64,000 bases of DNA, from positions 34,910 to 98,909 of the forward strand of contig JADLHT010000005.1 in NCBI GenBank assembly GCA_020848695.1, read 5' to 3'. The stretch is from Saprospiraceae bacterium (GTDB lineage Bacteria > Bacteroidota > Bacteroidia > Chitinophagales > Saprospiraceae). This document shows positions 46,232-55,282 of the stretch, piece by piece (within the stretch, counting starts at the first letter, position 1; each line of letters starts with the position of its first letter). A model generated the notes under the pieces. That model was not told the origin of the DNA and ran no database searches. It worked only from the letters and a program-made list of their open reading frames with translations. A program made the position numbers and the translations under genes.

Positions 46232-46713
46232 TTATTGATTTTTTTTAACCAATTGATAAAATAGAACATTGTAAACAGAATAAAATAAGCCTGCCAAAAT
46301 TGTATGTGAAAAAAATCAAATAGGTCTTTGTTATATTGTCCTAAAATAAATAAACTGCAAAGTCTTACTATATTGGATAGAATAATGAATAATGATCCAT
46401 AGAGAATTCCTTTTAATTTATGTTTGACGTCGCCATAAGGATAAAAGGTAATTATTGAAGTTAGAAATACCAGCGGCATAATTGCGTCACAACCTGTAGC
46501 AATACTCATTTCGAATTTCTCATTTTGAATATTAAGTTGATTATAGTCAACTTTAAATCCAAATAAATTTAGAATATTGCTACAAATTTTTGCATATGTT
46601 TCGCTAACGGGAACTTCAAAATACTTATAATAGCCATCTGTTAATGAATAGATATAATAAGTAACAATTGAAGTAATGAATACCAACCAAAATTTGAAAT
46701 ACTTATTAAACAC
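46228..46713 (-). CDS. Exosortase family transpeptidase (XrtH-like)
   Basis: A 161-residue integral membrane protein, small as expected for an exosortase. The three candidate catalytic residues are Cys75 in ATGCDAIMPLVF, Arg117 in SNIVRLCSLF and His136 in FFHIQFWQAY, in the order and spacing known for exosortases, each at the end of a helix. Exosortases cut C-terminal sorting signals and move the protein to a lipid or glycan. The neighbouring upstream gene carries an IPTLxxWG-like signal, the target of exosortase H. The start is GTG at 46713, 38 bases after the target gene. Confidence 0.82.
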   Translation of the reverse strand: MFNKYFKFWLVFITSIVTYYIYSLTDGYYKYFEVPVSETYAKICSNILNLFGFKVDYNQLNIQNEKFEMSIATGCDAIMPLVFLTSIITFYPYGDVKHKLKGILYGSLFIILSNIVRLCSLFILGQYNKDLFDFFHIQFWQAYFILFTMFYFINWLKKINN

Positions 46714-46751
46714 TAAGCTATCTCAATTACAACATAATATTTGACTGCGTT

Positions 46752-48002
46752 TTATTTACTTGTATTTCTAAAGTAAGAAATGAAAATTGAAAGAACAAAA
46801 CCTAACAATAATGCTCCCGGAATATCATATTCCGTTAAACTGTAACCCGCAAATTGAATAGCCAAAGCAAATAAAATTGCCATAGAAAGTGCAAATACAA
46901 TATTTGTATAAACAAATTGTTTGCGATTATTATAAATGGAAGTAAGTATCGCAAGATAATTAAAGTTAAATGCCCCTAAGCTCTGACTGGAAGTACCGGC
47001 ATAATGTAACTGTCTCTGCAATAAGTAAACGCTTGATAATCCGATCATAACCACAACAAATAAAAGCATTCCCCATTGTCCAAGTGTCGGTGTGGTAACC
47101 ACTAATGAACAACGAGTGTACATTCCGGCAGCAACCCAGTTTACACAATCTGCTGGATAGAAAGCAGTAAAGTTAGCTGAAGTCTGGGTGTTAGTAACTG
47201 TTGTTGCTACTTCAACAAAGTTCCACCAATCGAATGAATAAGGAGCTATTGTGCCATTAAAAGTAAAGACACTATTATTTAATTGAAGATCTGAAAACAT
47301 TCCAAATGCTCTAGCCCCCGGCAAGGAAGTTACTGTACTTCCACAAGCGGTAAATGAAACCAAATCAGATTGTGTTCCATTTGAACTAGTGTTCACAATT
47401 GAACCATCATCTATTGAGATACAGCCATTAAAAGTTCCAGAGGGAACACTATAAATGATTAGAAGAGTTGCTCCATCTGTATCATTTGTAGCTCCAACCG
47501 GTAATCCCGATATAGTATAGTTGCCATTTCCGCTAATTATTGAGGTTACATCAGCCCTGTAAGAAAATGAACCCGCATATCCCCAACACTTATCATTACC
47601 GGCACCAATTATTGACATTGGAAAATTAGAAACTGCTAAAAGTGGGTTTGTTATTGCTGCGGTAATTCCGATTCCGTTACCGCTTGTTCCTGCATACAAA
47701 AAAGCAGCTTCAATGACTGCGCCTGCAGGAATCCCGGATACTAAGAAGCTAGCCGGCTGAATTAACCCGGGAGGGGAAAATCGTTGACCTAATCTCCTTG
47801 TACTGGTTACATAATCTAAACCGGTTCTGCATAAATTAAAGCTATTTCCAAGACTTCCGTTTCCATTTCTTGAACTTGTTTTGATCACATTACCAGAGCA
47901 CCAGTTAGGTGTGCCATTTACACAGCCTGCTTGTGATTGGATTTTATGAGTAATCAAGAAGAAACTAAGAAGAATAATAGATAAGATTGAATTTTGCTTC
48001 AT
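46752..48002 (-). CDS. Exported protein with an IPTLxxWG-type sorting signal and a membrane extension
   Basis: A 416-residue protein. It has a signal peptide (1-24) and an extracellular domain of about 275 residues with Cys, Gly and Ser-rich beta structure (FLVSGIPAGAVIEAAFLYAGTS), resembling a DUF3344-like domain. TPTLGQWG follows (304-311), then a helix (312-329) and RQ, the full tripartite exosortase H signal. The protein does not end there. Residues 332-416 add two more predicted helices (about 365-386 and 394-411). The exosortase gene follows in the same operon, so this is its probable substrate. Confidence 0.78.
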   Translation of the reverse strand: MKQNSILSIILLSFFLITHKIQSQAGCVNGTPNWCSGNVIKTSSRNGNGSLGNSFNLCRTGLDYVTSTRRLGQRFSPPGLIQPASFLVSGIPAGAVIEAAFLYAGTSGNGIGITAAITNPLLAVSNFPMSIIGAGNDKCWGYAGSFSYRADVTSIISGNGNYTISGLPVGATNDTDGATLLIIYSVPSGTFNGCISIDDGSIVNTSSNGTQSDLVSFTACGSTVTSLPGARAFGMFSDLQLNNSVFTFNGTIAPYSFDWWNFVEVATTVTNTQTSANFTAFYPADCVNWVAAGMYTRCSLVVTTPTLGQWGMLLFVVVMIGLSSVYLLQRQLHYAGTSSQSLGAFNFNYLAILTSIYNNRKQFVYTNIVFALSMAILFALAIQFAGYSLTEYDIPGALLLGFVLSIFISYFRNTSK

Positions 48003-48127
48003 ATTATATTTTTTTAAAATGTGATTAGTTTAAATGCTTCAAAGAACCACAAACATACTTAATAAGTGGAATTTTATCAAATTAAATAGAATTATTTTTA
48101 ATTATTACCAAATATTCTATAGTAGAA

Positions 48128-49204
48128 TTATTCTACTTTTAGTCCTTCCGGAATAAGGTATCTATCATCTTTCAGATAACTGGTATCTGTTAGGCAATGA
48201 AGAAATGAGATTAATGCCTTGCGATCGTACTCCGACAATTGAAATTCCTGGAGTCTTCCATCCAGATTTGGATGAAGTCTTCCATCACCCTTGCAATTCC
48301 CAAAATCAACTTTTCGACCTCCCCTTTCATAATTTCTAATTACCTTTTCCAAATCTTCTTCGCTACCATCGTGATAGTAAGGGGATGTTAAGGCAATGTT
48401 TCTGAGGCTTGGAATCCGGAAAAGACCATTATATTCGGAATCATTATTTTCATTTTGGACTCCCAAGTCGTTTAGCGGATAAGATGAATTACAATTGTAC
48501 AAACCAATGTTTGCAAATGTGCCTCCCCGGTCAGGTTCAAAGAAATCAATACCGCCATGACAGGCAGAACAATCTATTGAGTCTGAATGAAATAATGCAA
48601 ATCCTCTCCATTCCTGATGACTTAATAAACTGCTATCACCCGATTGGAGAAACTGATCCAACTTAGAATTTCGACTTTGCAACTTTTCGATAAAATAAGC
48701 GAGCGCAATTTCAATCTGATTAAAGTTTATTTTTTTAAAATTTTGTCCAAATGTTTTCTTGAACAGTATTCTATAGGTATTAATACTACCCAATCTTAGA
48801 ATTATATCATTCTGATGTCCATCAATATTCAATTCTTTGGGATGTTTTCCATAAAGTGGTCTTTGCATTTGTAGTCGCAAACTTGTATCATTAGGATTGG
48901 CCCAGTTATAACTTTCCCTGTTGTTGATATTTAACAAAGTAGGCGCATTGCGAAGTAGAGATTCTGCATTAGAATTTAAAGACAATTTATATCCATCCGT
49001 AAATGCCAAAATTGGATCATGACATCGAGAACAGGAAATTGTCTGATCGAAAGATAATCTTTTGTCGAAGAATAATTGATGCCCCAACTCCCGTAAAGAA
49101 ATACTATCCTGTATCTCGACAAACTGATTATTGGATTTTGGAATAGAGACAGAGCAGAGCGTAAAGCAATAAAGTAGAAGAATCGTAACGAGAATTTTAT
49201 ACAT
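48128..49204 (-). CDS. Di-heme cytochrome c peroxidase (MauG/CcpA family)
   Basis: A 358-residue periplasmic protein. A signal segment (1-20) precedes two heme-binding motifs: CSRCH (about 59) and CSACH (about 210). RELGHQLFFDKRLSFDQTISCSRCHDP and FRIPSLRNIALTSPYYHDGS are typical of the family, which reduces H2O2 or oxidises other substrates. TTG at 49213 would add three residues. The ATG at 49204 fits better, because a TATTTTTG element ends at 49216. Upstream of the exosortase operon on the same strand, but separated by 125 bases. Confidence 0.9.
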   Translation of the reverse strand: MYKILVTILLLYCFTLCSVSIPKSNNQFVEIQDSISLRELGHQLFFDKRLSFDQTISCSRCHDPILAFTDGYKLSLNSNAESLLRNAPTLLNINNRESYNWANPNDTSLRLQMQRPLYGKHPKELNIDGHQNDIILRLGSINTYRILFKKTFGQNFKKINFNQIEIALAYFIEKLQSRNSKLDQFLQSGDSSLLSHQEWRGFALFHSDSIDCSACHGGIDFFEPDRGGTFANIGLYNCNSSYPLNDLGVQNENNDSEYNGLFRIPSLRNIALTSPYYHDGSEEDLEKVIRNYERGGRKVDFGNCKGDGRLHPNLDGRLQEFQLSEYDRKALISFLHCLTDTSYLKDDRYLIPEGLKVE

Positions 49205-49215
49205 AATTTTCAATG

Positions 49216-49223
49216 CAAAAATA
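49216..49223 (-). promoter_or_regulatory. -7 promoter element of the di-heme peroxidase gene
   Basis: TATTTTTG on the minus strand ends 11 bases before the ATG at 49204. It ends only two bases before the alternative TTG at 49213, which makes that start unlikely. Confidence 0.45.
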
Positions 49224-49334
49224 AATCCTTACTGACTGAAGAATACATTCAAAATACAATTTAGTGAAAAAAAAGATAATTTGATTTTCAAAGCTTTCTT
49301 GTAAACCAGAGGCAATTGTTTTTGTTTTATTTAC

Positions 49335-50621
49335 ATGCCTTTAAATATTCCCGATAGCTTGCTTGAAAGAGTAGTAATTGTCGGAGCAGGTTTTGGCGGA
49401 TTTACTTTGGCTAAGCGTTTGGTTAAATCCAAATTTCAAGTTGTACTACTGGATAAAAATAATTATCATCAGTTTCAGCCTCTCTTTTATCAGGTCGCAA
49501 TGTCGGGTCTTGAACCGAGTTCTATTTGCTTCCCTCTTCGAAAAAATTTTCACAACATTCCTGATTTCTTTGTGAGAAATGCAACAGTTGAAAAAATAGA
49601 CCTTGATGGAAAAAAATTATTTACGAATAACGGCATTTTGAAATATGATCGATTGGTTTTAGCGCAAGGAGCTATGACTAATTATTACAGAAATGCCCAA
49701 TTTGAAGCCAATACCATTTCATTAAAATCTATCTCTGAAGCCCTCAATCTAAGGAACCGAATTTTGGAGGATTTGGAGTCAGCCATTATGATGAAAGGAG
49801 GAGAAGACATTTCTTCACTTCTTAGAATAATTATCATCGGTGGAGGACCAACCGGTGTTGAAGTTGCCGGTGCTCTAGCTGAACTTAAAAAACATATTTT
49901 ACCTCTTGATTATCCTGATCTTGATGTACAGAAAATGGAAATCTATCTTATACAGGGAGATAGCAGATTATTGCCAACAATGTCTTTTAAGTCTTCACAA
50001 AGAGCTTTGAAAGATCTCGAAAAACTTGGAGTTAAAGTAATCCTAAGACAATTCGTAAAAGAAATTCATTCCGATTCATTAATACTTAGTGATAATTCTG
50101 TTCTGGAAGCAAAGAAAATTATTTGGGCAGCAGGTGTCAGACCTTCACAAATAGATGGACTTCCGGAAAACGTTTATCATAAGAATGGAAAAATAGTTGT
50201 AGATCGATTTCATCAGGTTATAGGATTGTCATCCATTTATTCCATAGGAGATACCGCGCATATGCTTACTGAAAAGTATCCTCAAGGGTTACCTCAGGTA
50301 GCACCCGTTGCTTTGCAACAAGCAAAACACCTTTCCAGATATTTAAAAGGAAAAACACAAAAACCTTTTGAATACTTTGATAAAGGACAGTTAGCAACTA
50401 TTGGAAGGAATAAAGCGGTGCTTGATATTGGAAAATTTCATGCAGGTGGAATATTTGCATGGTTTAGTTGGTTGTTTGTACATATATATTATCTTATAGG
50501 TGTCAGAAATAAAATTATTGTTCTCTTTAATTGGTTTTGGTCATATCTCTTTTATGATCAAGCTTTGCGACTTATTATAAAACCTATTATTAGACAAAGC
50601 AATTCGAAAGAACCTCTGTAA
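49335..50621 (+). CDS. ndh: Type II NADH dehydrogenase (NAD(P)/FAD-dependent oxidoreductase)
   Basis: A 428-residue single-subunit NADH:quinone reductase. The FAD-binding VVIVGAGFGGFTLAKRL is at the N-terminus, the NADH-binding RIIIIGGGPTGVEVAGALAEL at about 163, and the second FAD motif IYSIGDTAHM at about 300. VAPVALQQAKHLSRYL is typical of NDH-2. The C-terminal hydrophobic segment (about 375-420, IIVLFNWFWSYLFYDQALRLI) holds it to the inner membrane. It feeds electrons from NADH into the quinone pool without pumping protons. Single gene. Confidence 0.92.
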   Translation: MPLNIPDSLLERVVIVGAGFGGFTLAKRLVKSKFQVVLLDKNNYHQFQPLFYQVAMSGLEPSSICFPLRKNFHNIPDFFVRNATVEKIDLDGKKLFTNNGILKYDRLVLAQGAMTNYYRNAQFEANTISLKSISEALNLRNRILEDLESAIMMKGGEDISSLLRIIIIGGGPTGVEVAGALAELKKHILPLDYPDLDVQKMEIYLIQGDSRLLPTMSFKSSQRALKDLEKLGVKVILRQFVKEIHSDSLILSDNSVLEAKKIIWAAGVRPSQIDGLPENVYHKNGKIVVDRFHQVIGLSSIYSIGDTAHMLTEKYPQGLPQVAPVALQQAKHLSRYLKGKTQKPFEYFDKGQLATIGRNKAVLDIGKFHAGGIFAWFSWLFVHIYYLIGVRNKIIVLFNWFWSYLFYDQALRLIIKPIIRQSNSKEPL

Positions 50622-50662
50622 TTTGTATGAAGGTATAAAATCCAATACTATCTATAAAAAAT

Positions 50663-50670
50663 TAACTTTG
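50663..50670 (+). promoter_or_regulatory. rfbA -7 promoter element
   Basis: TAACTTTG matches TAnnTTTG, 17 bases before the rfbA ATG at 50688. Confidence 0.55.
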
Positions 50671-50687
50671 CGTAAAAATATTAATAC

Positions 50688-51557
50688 ATGAAAGGTATCA
50701 TTTTGGCAGGAGGACAGGGTACCAGATTATATCCTCTAACTTTAGCCATGAGCAAGCAGCTCATGCCGATCTATGATAAACCAATGATCTATTATCCTTT
50801 GTCAACACTGATGCTTGCAGGGATTAAAGACATTTTAATCATTTCAACACCCAAGGATCTTCCAATGTTTAAAGCACTCCTGGGAGATGGTTCAAATATT
50901 GGAATAAAATTGAGCTATAAAGAACAATTGGTTCCAAATGGACTTGCTCAGGCTTTTGTATTGGGCGATGAATTTATTGGTAATGATAAAGTATGTTTAA
51001 TACTTGGAGATAACATTTTTTATGGACACAAATTACCGGAATTATTAAGATCCTCAGTCGATCCGGATGGCGGAATCGTTTTTGCTTATCCGGTTGCAGA
51101 TCCGGAAAGATATGGAGTCGTTGAATTTAATGATGATCTTCATGCCATCTCGATTGAAGAAAAACCGATAGAGCCTAAATCTAATTTTGCTGTTCCAGGG
51201 ATCTACTTTTACGATAATTCAGTAATAGAGATTGCAAAAAATTTAAAACCATCTTCACGAGGTGAATTTGAGATAACAGATGTTAACAAGGAATATTTAA
51301 GAAGAAATCAACTTAAAGTAGGGGTCTTAGGTCGGGGAGTTGCATGGCTGGATACCGGAACGCATGAATCTTTAATGCAGGCTTCTCAGTTTATACAGGT
51401 CATCGAACAAAGACAAGGACTTAAGATCGGATGTATTGAAGAGGTTGCTTATCTAATGAATTATATTGATAGATCCGGACTTGAGCGAGAGGCTCATAAA
51501 TTATCCAAAAGTGATTATGGAGCTTATCTTGAAAAACTTTTAAGATTGAGGATCTAG
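50688..51557 (+). CDS. rfbA: Glucose-1-phosphate thymidylyltransferase
   Basis: A 289-residue RmlA, which makes dTDP-glucose from dTTP and glucose 1-phosphate, the first step to dTDP-L-rhamnose and other deoxysugars. The nucleotide-binding [37 protein letters not shown] is at the N-terminus. ILGDNIFYG (metal Asp) lies at about 105 and [10 protein letters not shown] at about 220. Full length. The rfbB, rfbC and rfbD genes are not here, so the pathway genes are dispersed. Confidence 0.95.
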   Translation: MKGIILAGGQGTRLYPLTLAMSKQLMPIYDKPMIYYPLSTLMLAGIKDILIISTPKDLPMFKALLGDGSNIGIKLSYKEQLVPNGLAQAFVLGDEFIGNDKVCLILGDNIFYGHKLPELLRSSVDPDGGIVFAYPVADPERYGVVEFNDDLHAISIEEKPIEPKSNFAVPGIYFYDNSVIEIAKNLKPSSRGEFEITDVNKEYLRRNQLKVGVLGRGVAWLDTGTHESLMQASQFIQVIEQRQGLKIGCIEEVAYLMNYIDRSGLEREAHKLSKSDYGAYLEKLLRLRI

Positions 51558-51612
51558 ATAAAACAATTTAGAACCCTGATACGTTGCTAATGTTTAATAA
51601 AGTATAAAAGTT

Positions 51613-52029
51613 ATGTATCCAGTAGAATTAGTAAGACCCATGGCACAGGAACTTCAAAATTCAGGATTTGAAAGTTTAACCACACCAGAACAGGTTACTC
51701 AAAAATTAAACAGTAAAGACGGAACCAGTTTATTGGTTGTAAATTCAGTTTGTGGATGTGCAGCCGCCAATGCAAGACCCGGAGTAAGACTTGCCATTCA
51801 GGGAACGGTTAAACCAGATAATCTCTATACCGTTTTTGCAGGCTTTGATACAGAAGCAACAGCAAAAGCAAGGGAATTTTTACTTCCGTATCCTCCATCA
51901 TCTCCGGCAATTGCTTTATTTAAAAATGGCAAGCTTGTCCATATGTTAGAGAGACATCATATTGAAGGAAGATCAGCACAAATGATTGCAGACAATCTGG
52001 CTTCTGCATTTCAGAACTACTGCAACTAA
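51613..52029 (+). CDS. BrxA/BrxB-type bacilliredoxin
   Basis: A 138-residue thioredoxin-fold protein with the family's CGC active site in VNSVCGCAAANARPG (about 46-60), preceded by the MAQELQNSGFESLTTPEQV helix region. Bacilliredoxins remove bacillithiol from oxidised proteins, or in species without bacillithiol may act with other thiols. Located 24 bases before a small exported-protein gene and 55 after rfbA. No -7 element is seen, so it may share the rfbA promoter. Confidence 0.88.
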   Translation: MYPVELVRPMAQELQNSGFESLTTPEQVTQKLNSKDGTSLLVVNSVCGCAAANARPGVRLAIQGTVKPDNLYTVFAGFDTEATAKAREFLLPYPPSSPAIALFKNGKLVHMLERHHIEGRSAQMIADNLASAFQNYCN

Positions 52030-52040
52030 TTTATTTTAAT

Positions 52041-52048
52041 TACTTTTG
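52041..52048 (+). promoter_or_regulatory. -7 promoter element abutting a lysine-rich exported-protein gene
   Basis: TACTTTTG fits TAnnTTTG and ends five bases before the ATG at 52054, so this message may be leaderless. Confidence 0.5.
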
Positions 52049-52053
52049 TTTAA

Positions 52054-52665
52054 ATGAGAATTAAGTATTTGTCATCTGTAATGCTATTGTTTGTATTTTC
52101 AATCAATTCAGCTTTTGCTTCAGATTCAACATTGGTATATAATAAGTTGTATACAAACAAAGAAGTAAAGAAAGAAGTAAAAGATTACAAGAACTTTAAT
52201 AAGTTGGTCAGGAAGCTGAAGAAATCAGCTAATAAAGAAAATATAGATTTAAAAAATTCAATTCTTTCAGAGGTAAAAGATTTGATGAAGAAAGAATATG
52301 AAGAATTGAATAACAGAATAACAAACAGGGCCAAAAAACTTACACCTTTAAAAAGAAATTCCGACACCTTAATAAAGGGAGATATTCCGGAAGGTTATAA
52401 CCCTACTATTAAAGGTCAGTTTGAACCTGTTAACAAATCAGACGTTCAGAAGGGAAAGAACGAGACAGAAGTATTATTGCTATATACAAAAATCCTCAAT
52501 AAAGAGAACCGTATATTAAGACAAATGGATGGTATAAAGGAATTTATGCCAACAAACAAGGTAACTTTAATGAGTGAAATTCTGGATCATTTAGATCATT
52601 TTAAAATCTGTCTGAAGGAAGAACTTCAATTAATGTCAAAGGAAAAAGGTAAAAAACTTAGCTGA
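52054..52665 (+). CDS. Lysine-rich exported helical protein of unknown function
   Basis: A 203-residue protein I do not recognise. It has a signal peptide (1-22, SAFA) and then almost entirely helical, charged sequence with about 20 percent lysine, including KEVKKEVKDYKNFNKLVRKLKK. A short Pro/Gly-rich break (GDIPEGYNPTIKGQF, about 109-123) separates two coiled-coil-like parts. It has its own promoter element just before the ATG and is convergent with the DinB gene. It may be a periplasmic scaffold or chaperone, but nothing in the sequence decides this. Confidence 0.6.
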   Translation: MRIKYLSSVMLLFVFSINSAFASDSTLVYNKLYTNKEVKKEVKDYKNFNKLVRKLKKSANKENIDLKNSILSEVKDLMKKEYEELNNRITNRAKKLTPLKRNSDTLIKGDIPEGYNPTIKGQFEPVNKSDVQKGKNETEVLLLYTKILNKENRILRQMDGIKEFMPTNKVTLMSEILDHLDHFKICLKEELQLMSKEKGKKLS

Positions 52666-52706
52666 TTCCTTTCTTTGAATCTAAGTTAATTACAGAATAA
52701 TATTGA

Positions 52707-53195
52707 TTAAAGTGTTCGGGTAAACTGAATAAAATCAGTTGATGGTAACTTTTCACAACCAAGTTGACGCAGTAGAGTTGTAAGCTGGCCCCTATGATAA
52801 GTTGCGTGATTGAAGATATGAATTAAGGCATCATAAATATAAGACTCATATTCAGCATCTGCTCGACGGTATTTAAATTTTTTCTGTAATACTGATTCTT
52901 CCTGAGATTGAATAAAATTCTGCCACTCTTTGGAAATGGCTCTAAAGTCCTCAATCAATTTATTAAATGTAAGTCCTTCAAAGTTATTGAAATTGTAAAC
53001 AATGGAAGGATCGTGTAATCTCATCCACCAGGCTTTTTCAGCATCATAAAGATGTTTAAGTGTTTTGAAAACAGAATTGAAGCTACTGTTGATCTCACGA
53101 TGTAACTGTTCGTCTGATAGATCTTTAATGATTTCAATAAATCTTTCATTAGCCCAGATATTATATTTCACCAACTTTAGTAAGTAGTCTTTCAT
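52707..53195 (-). CDS. DinB/YfiT family putative metal-dependent hydrolase
   Basis: A 162-residue four-helix bundle. The three metal histidines of DinB-like proteins fit LKHLYDAEKAWW (about 48), IFNHATYHRGQL (about 130, two His). The N-terminal YNIWANERF is also typical. Members may transfer thiols or hydrolyse small molecules; DNA-damage induction applies only to some. Monocistronic, convergent with the lysine-rich protein gene. Confidence 0.85.
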   Translation of the reverse strand: MKDYLLKLVKYNIWANERFIEIIKDLSDEQLHREINSSFNSVFKTLKHLYDAEKAWWMRLHDPSIVYNFNNFEGLTFNKLIEDFRAISKEWQNFIQSQEESVLQKKFKYRRADAEYESYIYDALIHIFNHATYHRGQLTTLLRQLGCEKLPSTDFIQFTRTL

Positions 53196-53479
53196 GGTTT
53201 ATATTTATTAAATTATTAATTCAGTTATAGTCATTGTTTTATATTAAAAAACAACTTGAACAAAGAGACTATGTATAAGTACATGGTAAAACAGTTTGAA
53301 GGGTTTTTAAGTTTAGTTTGGTCAAATATTTTTTACAGAATGTCTATTATCTAATTTGTAATTCATGACAACTAAGTTTTATTGACATTTTATAACAATT
53401 ATCTCAGTGAATACAAGAGTCTGGTGAGTTATAAACGTTTGCATTTACACTTTATTTCTATTTTCCCATTAATTACAAC
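53196..53479. other. Intergenic region, no gene seen
   Basis: About 280 bases of AT-rich DNA upstream of the peptide-binding protein gene. No coding frame or clear hairpin is visible. The right end holds the promoter listed next. Confidence 0.4.
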
Positions 53480-53510
53480 TTTTGCTTCTTCAGATTAATT
53501 TTTATATTTG
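53480..53510 (+). promoter_or_regulatory. Bacteroidota promoter of the peptide-type ABC gene pair
   Basis: TTTG at 53480-53483 and TATATTTG at 53503-53510 are separated by 19 bases, the textbook -33/-7 arrangement of this phylum. The -7 box ends 23 bases before the ATG at 53534. Confidence 0.7.
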
Positions 53511-53533
53511 CTTACGAATAAAAAGAAATATTC

Positions 53534-55282
53534 ATGAATTTCAGGTTTAATTACTATATGATTTTGAAAGTAACATTCTTATTGGCAATTATTCTTTCTG
53601 TTAGTTTCTTTCAATGCAAGCAGGACGCGAAGAGCAAAGAGTTTGTACTTAAGATCAGGCTTGCGGATGAGCCCGATTGCTTAAATCCAATTGTTTCACA
53701 ATCGGGATATGCGACTCAAATTGAAGCTCTTATCATGCCACCACTCTTTGAGTATGGGGTAGAGGATATGGAATTTTCTCCCATATTATTAAAGGAGCTA
53801 AATGAGCCCATTGTTCTCAATGATTCAACCTTAATGTATGATTATGAAATACTTTCAAAAGCCGTGTGGGAAGATGGACAACCCGTAACTGGAACTGACG
53901 TAGTTTATACCATTAAATCTTCACTAAATCCCAATCTTAAGAATAAAACCTACATCGGATTTTTTAAAAATATTAGAGATGCCCGTTCAGATAGTGCTGA
54001 TCCTAAAAAGATTAGAATTATGGTCAACAGACTATATATGCTGAATCGTGAAATGAGTGGAAATTACAGTATTTATCCGGAACACATATATGATCCGGGG
54101 AAGACTTTAAGGAATTTTTCCATTCCAGATCTACTTTTCAAAGATTCAAGTTTATGGGGAGAGCAGAACTGGAATCTTTTAAAAAGTTTTGCATTGAGAC
54201 TTCAGTCAACTGAATTTTGTAAGAACGGAATAATTGGTTGTGGTCCATATAAATTAGAAAGCTGGCAGACGGGCTCAAAAATTGTATTAAAGAAAGTTAA
54301 AAATTGGTGGGGTGATCAATTAAGCAAGGATTATCCATTGCTCAAAGCGTATCCGGACAAAATTGAATATTGGATCATGCCTGATGAATCAAGTGCACTA
54401 CTTGAATTGGAAAAAGGAAATATTGATTTAATGTCAGATATTTCACCAAGACTTTTTATAGACTTGAAAAGTAAATCAAATGCAAGTTTAAGCTTCTCAA
54501 CTCCCTTATTAATGCAATACAATTACATTGAGATCAATCACAGAAACAAGATTCTGAAAGACTTAGTAATTCGAGAAGCTTTATCATCATTGATTGATAT
54601 CAAAACCTATATAACTCAACAATACATGGATCTTGCAGATCCTGTCACTTCTCCTGTCCATCCTTCAAGAAAATATTTTAATAAAGAACTTAAGCCGATC
54701 AACTTCAATCCCGAACATTCAAATCAAATTCTAAAAGATAACGGGTGGACAGACACGGATAAAGATGGAATACTTGATAAGTTTATTAATGGTAAAAAGG
54801 AAAAACTTGAATTCAGACTTCTGGTTGCCAATCGGGAAACTTCAAAAAAACTGGCATTATTGATTCAGGAAGAATCAAGAAAAGCAGGCATACATTTGAT
54901 TGTAGAGCCTAAGGAAGGAGCAAGCTTAATTGCTGATCTAAATGCGCTGAATTTTGATCTAGCTCTGGTCGCTCAGCGTCAATCTCCATCTCTTTGGGAT
55001 CCCTATCAATCCTGGAGTTCTTCAAATGTATTACCTGGAGGATTCAATAAGTCAGGATATACCACTCCCATTTTAGATAGCATGATTGAGTCGATCAGGA
55101 ATAGCAAGGATGATTATGCAAGAAATAGTTCTTATCAAATATTGCAAAAAGAACTTCACGATCAAGTTGCTCAGATATTTCTATTTGCACCAAAAGAAAG
55201 AATAGCATACAGTAATAAATTGAACGTAGTAACCAGCTCTAGACGTCCGGGTTATTATGAAGCCTGGATCAACAGAAAATGA
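53534..55282 (+). CDS. Peptide-type ABC transporter substrate-binding lipoprotein (family 5)
   Basis: A 582-residue lipoprotein. The lipobox VSFFQC anchors Cys28. The family 5 (DppA/OppA/NikA) fold shows LRLADEPDCLNPIVS-like entry (IRLADEPDCLNP, about 42), AVWEDGQPVTGTDVVYTIKSSL (about 115) and WTDTDKDGILDKFINGK (about 412), a typical Asp-rich segment. It would bind peptides or similar solutes. The stop overlaps the permease start (ATGA at 55279-55282). Confidence 0.88.
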   Translation: MNFRFNYYMILKVTFLLAIILSVSFFQCKQDAKSKEFVLKIRLADEPDCLNPIVSQSGYATQIEALIMPPLFEYGVEDMEFSPILLKELNEPIVLNDSTLMYDYEILSKAVWEDGQPVTGTDVVYTIKSSLNPNLKNKTYIGFFKNIRDARSDSADPKKIRIMVNRLYMLNREMSGNYSIYPEHIYDPGKTLRNFSIPDLLFKDSSLWGEQNWNLLKSFALRLQSTEFCKNGIIGCGPYKLESWQTGSKIVLKKVKNWWGDQLSKDYPLLKAYPDKIEYWIMPDESSALLELEKGNIDLMSDISPRLFIDLKSKSNASLSFSTPLLMQYNYIEINHRNKILKDLVIREALSSLIDIKTYITQQYMDLADPVTSPVHPSRKYFNKELKPINFNPEHSNQILKDNGWTDTDKDGILDKFINGKKEKLEFRLLVANRETSKKLALLIQEESRKAGIHLIVEPKEGASLIADLNALNFDLALVAQRQSPSLWDPYQSWSSSNVLPGGFNKSGYTTPILDSMIESIRNSKDDYARNSSYQILQKELHDQVAQIFLFAPKERIAYSNKLNVVTSSRRPGYYEAWINRK

